Positions 57,881 through 64,000 of a stretch of 64,000 bases of DNA are shown here, one piece after another. Made by a program: the position numbers and the translations under genes. The stretch spans positions 1-64,000 of the forward strand of contig NZ_FOUD01000009.1 in NCBI RefSeq assembly GCF_900114765.1, given 5' to 3'. The notes under the pieces were generated by a model. The model worked only from the letters and a program-made list of their open reading frames with translations, made no database searches and was not told the DNA's origin. The stretch is from Halopseudomonas pachastrellae. Lineage in GTDB: Bacteria > Pseudomonadota > Gammaproteobacteria > Pseudomonadales > Pseudomonadaceae. How positions within the stretch are numbered: position 1 is the first letter of the stretch; each line of letters opens with the position of its first letter.

Positions 57881-59359
57881 ATGACCCGAGACGAATTCCT
57901 TCGCCTGGCTGCCCAGGATTGCAACCGTGTACCCGTTGTACGCGAGGTGCTGGCAGACCTTGAAACCCCGCTTTCTACCTATCTGAAACTGGCCGATGGT
58001 GCCTACTCCTACCTGCTCGAATCAGTGCAGGGCGGTGAAAAGTGGGGGCGCTATTCCATCATCGGCCTGCCGGCGCGTACCGTGCTGCGCGTTGATGGCC
58101 ACACCGCCACCGTGCTGGTCGACGGCGTCGAGCAGGAGCGTCACGAGTGTGCCGATCCGCTGGAGTTTGTAGAAACCTTCAAGGCCCGGTACCGGGTGCC
58201 GAGCATCCCCGGCTTGCCGCGTTTCAACGGTGGTCTGGTGGGCTACTTCGGTTACGACTGCGTGCGTTACGTCGAGCCGCGCCTGGCGGCCACCGTTAAT
58301 CCGGATGTGCTGGGCACGCCCGACATCCTGCTGATGGTGTCGGATGAAGTCGTGGTGTTCGACAACCTGGCCGGCAAGCTGCACGCCATCGTGCTGGCCG
58401 ACCCCTGCGCCGACGATGCCTTCGAGCAGGCCAATGCGAGGCTGGATCAACTGCTTGAGCAGCTACGGCAGCCGACGCCGCCGCGCAAGCTGCTGGACCT
58501 CGCCGCGCCGGTCGACACCGATCTGGATTACCGCGCCAGCTTCACCCGTGAGGACTACGAGCGGGCAGTCGACACCATCAAGGAATATATCCTTGCCGGC
58601 GACTGCATGCAGGTGGTGCCGTCCCAGCGCATGAGCATCGACTTCAAGGCCGAGCCGATTGATCTGTACCGCGCGCTGCGCAGTCAGAACCCGACGCCGT
58701 ATATGTATTTCTTCAACTTCGGTGATTTTCACGTGGTTGGCAGCTCGCCCGAAGTGCTGGTGCGCGTTGAAGAGGGTGAAGTCACCGTGCGCCCGATCGC
58801 CGGCACCCGCCCGCGTGGTGCGACCGAAGAGGCCGATCTGGCGCTGGAGCAGGATCTGCTGTCCGACGCCAAGGAGATCGCCGAGCACCTGATGCTGATC
58901 GACCTGGGCCGCAACGACGTGGGCCGCGTGGCTGAGATCGGCAAGGTTAAGGTGACCGAGAAGATGGTCATCGAGCGCTACTCCAACGTGATGCACATCG
59001 TCTCCAACGTGCAAGGCCAGCTCAAGCCGGAGCTGACCGCGATGGACGCCCTGCGCGCCATTCTGCCGGCCGGCACCCTGTCCGGTGCGCCGAAGATTCG
59101 GGCGATGGAAATCATCGACGAGCTGGAGCCGGTCAAGCGCGGTGTCTACGGCGGCGCGGTTGGTTACTGGGCGTGGAACGGCAACATGGACACCGCTATC
59201 GCGATTCGTACCGCGGTGATCAAGGATGGTGAGCTGCATGTGCAGGCCGGTGGCGGCATTGTTGCCGACTCGGTGCCCGCGCTGGAGTGGGAAGAGACCA
59301 TCAACAAGCGTCGCGCCATGTTCCGTGCGATTGCACTAGCTGAACAATCGGCCCGGTAA
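57881..59359 (+). CDS. trpE: Anthranilate synthase component I
   Basis: TrpE converts chorismate and ammonia to anthranilate, with feedback inhibition by tryptophan. The 492-residue protein has the N-terminal Trp-binding [15 protein letters not shown] (the LLES element) and catalytic motifs [33 protein letters not shown] and [20 protein letters not shown] 57881 follows TTGAGG by 6 nt; the longer TTG start is rejected. It lies directly upstream of trpG with a 12-bp gap. Confidence 0.98.
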   Translation: MTRDEFLRLAAQDCNRVPVVREVLADLETPLSTYLKLADGAYSYLLESVQGGEKWGRYSIIGLPARTVLRVDGHTATVLVDGVEQERHECADPLEFVETFKARYRVPSIPGLPRFNGGLVGYFGYDCVRYVEPRLAATVNPDVLGTPDILLMVSDEVVVFDNLAGKLHAIVLADPCADDAFEQANARLDQLLEQLRQPTPPRKLLDLAAPVDTDLDYRASFTREDYERAVDTIKEYILAGDCMQVVPSQRMSIDFKAEPIDLYRALRSQNPTPYMYFFNFGDFHVVGSSPEVLVRVEEGEVTVRPIAGTRPRGATEEADLALEQDLLSDAKEIAEHLMLIDLGRNDVGRVAEIGKVKVTEKMVIERYSNVMHIVSNVQGQLKPELTAMDALRAILPAGTLSGAPKIRAMEIIDELEPVKRGVYGGAVGYWAWNGNMDTAIAIRTAVIKDGELHVQAGGGIVADSVPALEWEETINKRRAMFRAIALAEQSAR

Positions 59360-59371
59360 AGGAGAAAAGCC

Positions 59372-59968
59372 ATGCTGCTGATGATCGATAACTACGACTC
59401 CTTTACCTACAACGTGGTGCAGTACCTCGGCGAACTGGGGGCTGACGTTAAAGTCGTGCGCAACGACGAACTGACCGTCGCCGAGATCGAAGCCCTCAAC
59501 CCCGAGCGCATTGTTGTCTCCCCCGGTCCGTGCACCCCCAACGAAGCAGGCGTCTCGGTGCCGGTGCTCAAGCACTTTGCCGGCAAGCTGCCGATTCTCG
59601 GCATTTGCCTTGGCCACCAGAGTATCGGTCAGGCCTTCGGCGGTGACGTGGTGCGTGCCCGTCAGGTCATGCACGGCAAGACCAGCCCGGTCTACCATGA
59701 AGGCTTGGGCGTGTTCGCCGGCTTGAACAACCCGCTGACGGTGACCCGTTATCACTCGCTGGTGATCAGTCGCGATACGCTGCCCGATTGCCTGGAGCTG
59801 ACCGCCTGGACGCAGCACGACGACGGCAGCGTCGACGAGATCATGGGTGTGCGCCATCGCGACTACATGATCGAAGGGGTGCAGTTTCACCCCGAGTCGA
59901 TCCTCTCCGAGCAGGGACACGAGATGCTCGCCAACTTCCTCAAGCAGCAGGGCGGCCTGCGCCGCTGA
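59372..59968 (+). CDS. trpG: Anthranilate synthase component II (glutamine amidotransferase)
   Basis: TrpG supplies ammonia from glutamine to TrpE. The 198-residue class I amidotransferase has the Cys nucleophile in [11 protein letters not shown] and the His-Glu pair in [18 protein letters not shown] opens the protein. A GGAG site precedes the ATG. In P. aeruginosa trpG is separated from trpE by the pyocin gene block; here they adjoin. Confidence 0.98.
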   Translation: MLLMIDNYDSFTYNVVQYLGELGADVKVVRNDELTVAEIEALNPERIVVSPGPCTPNEAGVSVPVLKHFAGKLPILGICLGHQSIGQAFGGDVVRARQVMHGKTSPVYHEGLGVFAGLNNPLTVTRYHSLVISRDTLPDCLELTAWTQHDDGSVDEIMGVRHRDYMIEGVQFHPESILSEQGHEMLANFLKQQGGLRR

Positions 59969-59986
59969 CCAGCAAGGAGAGACGGT

Positions 59987-61033
59987 ATGGATATCAAGAC
60001 AGCGCTCGGTAAGGTAGTCGATCAACTCGACCTCTCCACCGAAGAGATGCAGGACGTCATGCGCCAGATCATGACCGGTCAGTGCACCGACGCGCAGATC
60101 GGCGGCTTTCTGGTTGCCCTGCGCATGAAGAGCGAGACCCTCGACGAGATTACCGGCGCGGCCTTGGTCATGCGCGAGCTGGCCTCCGGGGTGAAGATCA
60201 ACGCCGAGCGCCTGGTCGACACCTGCGGCACCGGCGGTGACGGCGCCAACATCTTCAACGTGTCCACCGCCGCTGCGCTGGTGGTGGCCGCTGCCGGTGG
60301 CAAGGTTGCCAAGCACGGCAACCGCGCCGTGTCCGGAAAGAGCGGCAGCGCCGATCTGCTGGAAGCCGCCGGTGTGAATCTCAATCTGACGCCCGAGCAA
60401 GTTGCGCGCTGTGTGGAAAGCGTTGGCGTGGGCTTCATGTTCGCGCCGGCCCATCACGGCGCCATGAAGCACGCGATCGGCCCGCGCCGTGAGCTGGGCA
60501 TGCGCACCATCTTTAATATGCTGGGCCCCATGACCAACCCCGCCGGGGTTAAACATCAGGTTATCGGTGTGTTTACCCAGGCGCTGTGCCGCCCGATTGC
60601 CGAGGTGCTCAAGCGCCTTGGCAGTGAGCACGTGCTGGTGGTGCACTCCAAAGATGGCCTGGACGAGCTGAGCCTAGCGTCGACCAGCTATATTGCCGAG
60701 CTGAAAGACGGTGAAGTGCGCGAGTACGAGGTCAGCCCGGAAGAGCTTGGCATTCAGAGTCGTTCACTGATCGGCTTGACCGTCGACGATGCAGCCGCGT
60801 CGCTCAAACTGATTCGCGACGCACTTGGTAAGCGCGAAACAGAGGCGGGTGAAAAGGCCGCCGACATTATTATTCTCAACGCCGGTGCCGCGCTGTACGC
60901 GGCAGATCACGCCACCAGCCTGGTCGAAGGCGTCAAGCTTGCCTCCGATGCGCTCTACTCCGGGCTGGCGCGGGAGAAACTCAACGAACTCATCGCCTTT
61001 ACCGAGGTATTCCGGGAGGAAGCAGCACAATGA
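59987..61033 (+). CDS. trpD: Anthranilate phosphoribosyltransferase
   Basis: TrpD joins anthranilate to phosphoribosyl pyrophosphate. The 348-residue protein shows the PRPP-binding [38 protein letters not shown] and [14 protein letters not shown]. It starts 18 bp after trpG with a GGAGAG site and ends in an ATGA overlap with trpC. Confidence 0.98.
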   Translation: MDIKTALGKVVDQLDLSTEEMQDVMRQIMTGQCTDAQIGGFLVALRMKSETLDEITGAALVMRELASGVKINAERLVDTCGTGGDGANIFNVSTAAALVVAAAGGKVAKHGNRAVSGKSGSADLLEAAGVNLNLTPEQVARCVESVGVGFMFAPAHHGAMKHAIGPRRELGMRTIFNMLGPMTNPAGVKHQVIGVFTQALCRPIAEVLKRLGSEHVLVVHSKDGLDELSLASTSYIAELKDGEVREYEVSPEELGIQSRSLIGLTVDDAAASLKLIRDALGKRETEAGEKAADIIILNAGAALYAADHATSLVEGVKLASDALYSGLAREKLNELIAFTEVFREEAAQ

Positions 61034-61824
61034 GTGTGCCGACTATTTTGCAGAACATCGTCGCGCGCAAGCACGAGGAAGTGGCAGAGCGCCTCCAGCG
61101 CCGCAGTCTGGCTGAGTTGGAGCAACTGGCCGCAGCGGCATCGCCCACCCGCGGCTTTGCCAAGGCTATCCAGAATGCCGCAGCAGCGCGTCGGCCCGGC
61201 GTAATTGCCGAGATCAAGAAGGCGTCACCGAGCAAGGGCGTGCTGCGCGAGGACTTTCAACCGGCCGAAATCGCGGCCAGCTACGAGGCGGGCGGTGCGG
61301 CCTGTCTATCGGTGCTGACCGATGTGGACTTCTTCCAGGGGCACGATGACTACCTGCAGCAGGCGCGCGCCGCGTGCTCACTGCCGGTTATCCGCAAGGA
61401 TTTCATGGTTGATCCGTATCAGATCGTCGAAGCCCGTGCGCTGGGCGCCGACTGTGTGCTGCTGATCGCCGCCTGCCTGGATGACGTGCAAATGAGCGAG
61501 CTGGCAGCGACTGCGAAGCAACACGGTCTGGATGTGCTGGTTGAAGTGCATGACGCGGCCGAGCTGGAGCGCGGCCTCAAGCTGGACACGCCGCTGATCG
61601 GCATCAATAACCGCAACCTGCACACCTTTGAGGTGACCCTGGATACCACGCTTGAGCTGCTGCCGCAGATTCCGCAGGGCAAGATCCTGGTAACCGAGAG
61701 CGGCATTTTGCACCGCGCCGACGTCGAGCTGATGCTGGCGCACGAGGTGTATGGCTTTCTGGTGGGTGAGGCGTTTATGCGTGCGGTTAATCCGGGGCAG
61801 GAGCTCAAGCGTCTGTTCTTCTGA
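61030..61824 (+). CDS. trpC: Indole-3-glycerol phosphate synthase
   Basis: TrpC closes the indole ring. The 264-residue TIM-barrel protein, separate from TrpF as in pseudomonads, has [48 protein letters not shown] and VTESGI. It is coupled to trpD by ATGA and is the last gene of the operon. A strong terminator follows at 61846-61869. Confidence 0.98.
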   Translation: MSVPTILQNIVARKHEEVAERLQRRSLAELEQLAAAASPTRGFAKAIQNAAAARRPGVIAEIKKASPSKGVLREDFQPAEIAASYEAGGAACLSVLTDVDFFQGHDDYLQQARAACSLPVIRKDFMVDPYQIVEARALGADCVLLIAACLDDVQMSELAATAKQHGLDVLVEVHDAAELERGLKLDTPLIGINNRNLHTFEVTLDTTLELLPQIPQGKILVTESGILHRADVELMLAHEVYGFLVGEAFMRAVNPGQELKRLFF

Positions 61825-61845
61825 CGCGGTTTGCCTGGCTGTGAC

Positions 61846-61869
61846 AAAACCTCCTTCGGGAGGTTTTTT
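61846..61869 (+). terminator. Terminator of the trp operon
   Basis: AAAACCTCC/GGAGGTTTT stem with a TTCG tetraloop and T6 tract, about 22 bp after the trpC stop. Confidence 0.9.
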
Positions 61870-61993
61870 GTGCCTGCAGGGCGGCTGCGTGGCGGACGGA
61901 AATATCGAGAAATCTGTTTGGAGTGAACCAAATTTTGCGCTTTTTATCTCACTTACTCGATGGGATTATCGCCCCATCGAAAGCGAGGTCATG

Positions 61994-62569
61994 ATGCAGT
62001 GGCGTAACAGCAGCGACAGATTTGGTCTGGTAACCGGCAGCCTGCATTGGCTGATGGCACTACTGGTGATTGGCCTCACGGCGCTGGGGCTGTGGATGAC
62101 CAGCCTGACGTATTACAGCCCCTACTACACCAGTGCGCCGTCCTGGCACAAAAGTCTGGGCTTGGTGTTTGCTGCCCTGTTGGTGCTGCGGCTGATCTGG
62201 CGTGCGGCAACCCCGTCGCCAGGGCACCTGGCGAGCCATAAGAACTGGGAGCGCCTGCTGGCGTCCGGTGCGCAGTGGCTGATGTACGGCGCCATGCTGC
62301 TGATCGTGACCAGCGGCTATCTTATTTCAACCGCCAAGGGCAGCGGTGTTAGCCTGTTTGGCTGGTTTGAGGTGCCGGCGCTGGTCAGCGGCTTGCCCGA
62401 GCAGGCCGATGTCGCTGGTGCTGTGCATTACTGGTTGGCGCTGGGCTTGCTCGCTCTGGCGGGTCTGCACGCGCTGGGTGCGCTCAAGCATCACCTTATC
62501 GACAAGGACAACACTCTGCGGCGCATGCTGGGCATGCGGCTGCTCAACGCAACGGAGAACGGCAAATGA
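61994..62569 (+). CDS. Cytochrome b561
   Basis: The 191-residue inner-membrane di-haem b protein of the bacterial CybB type moves electrons between quinone and periplasmic acceptors. It has four hydrophobic helices (about 15-35, 52-70, 90-110 and 145-165). Likely haem-ligand His lie in [20 protein letters not shown] and VHYWLALGL...[11 protein letters not shown]. Of two adjacent ATG codons (61991, 61994) the second is better spaced from GAGG. Its stop overlaps the YceI start (ATGA), a pairing seen in many proteobacteria. Confidence 0.92.
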   Translation: MQWRNSSDRFGLVTGSLHWLMALLVIGLTALGLWMTSLTYYSPYYTSAPSWHKSLGLVFAALLVLRLIWRAATPSPGHLASHKNWERLLASGAQWLMYGAMLLIVTSGYLISTAKGSGVSLFGWFEVPALVSGLPEQADVAGAVHYWLALGLLALAGLHALGALKHHLIDKDNTLRRMLGMRLLNATENGK

Positions 62570-63141
62570 AGAAACTGATGGTAGCAGCCACCCTCGGTGG
62601 TCTGATGATGGCAGGTGGCGCGGCGCAGGCAGCGGACTACCAGATCGACAAGCAGGGGCAGCACGCCTCGGTCAACTTCAAGATCAGCCACCTGGGTTAC
62701 AGCTGGATCTATGGCCGCTTCAACGATTTCGAAGGCACCTTCAGCTGGGATGCCGACAAGCCGGAAGCCAGTGCCATCAACGTGACCGTCAACACCGAGA
62801 GTGTCGACACAAATCACGCTGAGCGCGACAAGCACATCCGCAGCGAAGACTTCCTCAATGTGGCCGAGAACGCTACCGCCACCTTTACCTCGACCGGTGT
62901 TGAAGTGACGGGTGACAACAGTGCCAAGGTATCTGGCGACCTCACCCTGAACGGCGTGACCAAGCCGGTGGTACTGGATGCCAACTTTATCGGTGAAGGC
63001 GATGACCCGTGGGGCGGCTACCGCGCCGGTTTTGACGCGACCACAACGCTGAAACTGGCCGACTTCGGCATCGACTACAACCTGGGCCCCGCCTCGGAAA
63101 CCGTCGAGCTGATCCTCACGGTAGAAGGCGTTCGCCAGTAA
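62566..63141 (+). CDS. YceI family periplasmic lipid-binding-type protein
   Basis: The 191-residue protein has a signal peptide (1-22, AQA/AD). A lipocalin-like YceI domain follows ([54 protein letters not shown]). Members bind polyisoprenoids or quinones in the periplasm. Co-translation with cytochrome b561 suggests a shared quinone-related role, which is inference. A terminator follows at 63167-63190. Confidence 0.95.
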   Translation: MKKLMVAATLGGLMMAGGAAQAADYQIDKQGQHASVNFKISHLGYSWIYGRFNDFEGTFSWDADKPEASAINVTVNTESVDTNHAERDKHIRSEDFLNVAENATATFTSTGVEVTGDNSAKVSGDLTLNGVTKPVVLDANFIGEGDDPWGGYRAGFDATTTLKLADFGIDYNLGPASETVELILTVEGVRQ

Positions 63142-63166
63142 TCGCAACAAGCTTCATGTGTGCTTC

Positions 63167-63190
63167 AGGGGCCTTCGGGCCCCTTTTTTT
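63167..63190 (+). terminator. Terminator after the YceI gene
   Basis: AGGGGCC/GGCCCCT stem with a TTCG tetraloop and a T7 tract, 26 bp after the stop. Confidence 0.9.
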
Positions 63191-63192
63191 GA

Positions 63193-63365
63193 GCTGCAAG
63201 CGGCAAGCTTCAAGCTGCAAGCAAAACCCGCGTGTTGGCGAGTCGTGCGGGTTCTCTTTGGGCTGAGATAGCTGCTCGATGCTGCGGAAAATCCCAGAAA
63301 GCTGCCGTCAATGCCATCCTGCTTGAAGCTTGAAGCTTGAAGCTTGAAGCTCAGAGCTTGAGGTT
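63193..63365. repeat. Heptamer-rich inverted-repeat element, copy 3
   Basis: The left arm at 63193-63222 (GCTGCAAGCGGCAAGC, TTCAAGCTGCAAGC) and the right arm at 63321-63365 (four tandem GCTTGAA units, then GCTTGAGGTTTGCGGC) are imperfect inverted repeats around a spacer of about 100 bp. The right arm runs into the 3' end of the LysR gene and supplies its stop codon region. Confidence 0.6.
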
Positions 63366-64000
63366 TGCGGCTTCTTTAACCCAGGCGTGTGCCTGCTGCA
63401 AAATCCAGTCGCGGAACGCCAGGAGTGCAGCTGACTCCGCCTTGCGCTCGGGGATTACCAGGTAGTAACCGTTATCGGTTTCAAAGCTGCGCGGGCAGGG
63501 GCTGATGAGTCGGCCATCGGCCAGCTCCTGGCGAATCAGAAACGGCGGAATCAGCGCAACGCCCATGCCGTGCATCGCCGCCTGTGCGAGCATCGAGAAC
63601 AGTTCCAGTCGGGTGCCGTTGAGGTCGTGCTCAACACGCATATCGGCGGCCGCAAACCACTGGCGCCAGGCATAGGGGCGGGTGGTCTGCTGCAACAGCG
63701 GCAGGCGAGCGATGTCGTCTGGAGACAGTTCGCTGGCTGGTGCAATCAGCGCCGGGCTGCAGACCGGAATCGGCGCCTCGGGCATAAGGTAGTGGGTCTG
63801 GGTACCGGACCAGTCGCCATCGCCGAAGTAAATGGCCGCATCAAACTCCGTATCAGCAAACAGGAACGGCCGCGTGCGGTTGGTCAGGTTGACCGTGATT
63901 TGCGGATGCTGGCTGAGAAAGTGACCGAGCCGTGGCAGTAGCCATTGAGTGCCGAAGGTCGGCACCAGCGCCACTTCCAGCGTCGCCGTGCCCTGGTTGC
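63351..64000 (-). CDS. LysR-family regulator, C-terminal part (start outside the window)
   Basis: The open minus-strand frame reaches the window edge. It encodes an effector-binding domain of the GcvA/AmpR-like LysR type: ALVPTFGTQWLLPRLGHF, then FDAAIYFGDGDW, GVALIPPFLIRQELADGRL and RAFRDW-like LAFRDWILQQA near the end. The DNA-binding half is not in the window, so the target is unknown. The last codons lie inside the heptamer repeat element. Confidence 0.88.
   Translation of the reverse strand, partial: NQGTATLEVALVPTFGTQWLLPRLGHFLSQHPQITVNLTNRTRPFLFADTEFDAAIYFGDGDWSGTQTHYLMPEAPIPVCSPALIAPASELSPDDIARLPLLQQTTRPYAWRQWFAAADMRVEHDLNGTRLELFSMLAQAAMHGMGVALIPPFLIRQELADGRLISPCPRSFETDNGYYLVIPERKAESAALLAFRDWILQQAHAWVKEAANLKL

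Overview
The window is a GC-rich chromosomal segment from a gammaproteobacterium of the Pseudomonas/Halopseudomonas type. From memory of the families, gene order from rpsU-dnaG-rpoD through tsaD, plsY, folB, folK, cca, spoVR-yeaH-prkA, glpE, apaH-apaG-ksgA-pdxA-surA-lptD, amgK-murU, rpe-gph and trpE-G-D-C is the order known from Pseudomonas aeruginosa around PA0575-PA0651. No plasmid, phage or CRISPR signature is visible. The only clear mobile DNA is the edge of an IS1182-type transposase gene at the left end.

1-5 kb: transposase fragment, fbp (fructose-1,6-bisphosphatase), an unannotated-looking GacA-controlled Rsm-type regulatory RNA (GGA hairpins, GacA box, terminator), then a dioxygenase/hydratase gene pair divergent from an AraC regulator, and a YegP-type small protein. 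5-9.4 kb: a catecholate-siderophore module (esterase, FepA/PfeA-type receptor, divergent PchR-like regulator, probable Fur box). 9.5-15.2 kb: a complete metal-uptake operon in which a TonB-dependent receptor precedes an ECF-type nickel transporter (nikK, nikL, nikM, nikQ, nikO) and a NikR-like repressor whose metal site departs from the textbook one. 15.2-19.3 kb: AMP nucleosidase, an SdiA-regulated-type protein and a NylB-like serine hydrolase. 19.5-26 kb: a molybdenum hydroxylase operon (2Fe-2S subunit, Tat-exported molybdopterin subunit, tri-haem cytochrome c, XdhC, a monooxygenase-fold protein, a MocA-like nucleotidyltransferase) followed by a deoxyribosyltransferase-like protein.

26-31 kb: a solitary periplasmic solute-binding protein, tRNA-Ile2(CAU), a large PAS-GGDEF-EAL protein and an AraC gene broken by one amber codon. 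31-57.7 kb: the conserved housekeeping block (macromolecular synthesis operon, folate, CCA addition, the SpoVR/YeaH/PrkA stress operon, outer-membrane LPS and protein assembly, MurNAc recycling). 57.7-61.8 kb: trpE-trpG-trpD-trpC as one uninterrupted operon preceded by a Trp-rich leader peptide. The right end carries a cytochrome b561, a YceI protein and a truncated LysR gene.

Non-coding structure of note: heptamer-rich inverted-repeat elements at three intergenic loci (39.4, 42.5 and 63.2 kb), four evenly spaced CTGCCA hexamers in the dioxygenase/AraC intergenic space, and a 770-bp gene-free block with strong palindromes upstream of prkA. All functional assignments rest on reading the sequence and recalled family knowledge; no database search was run.
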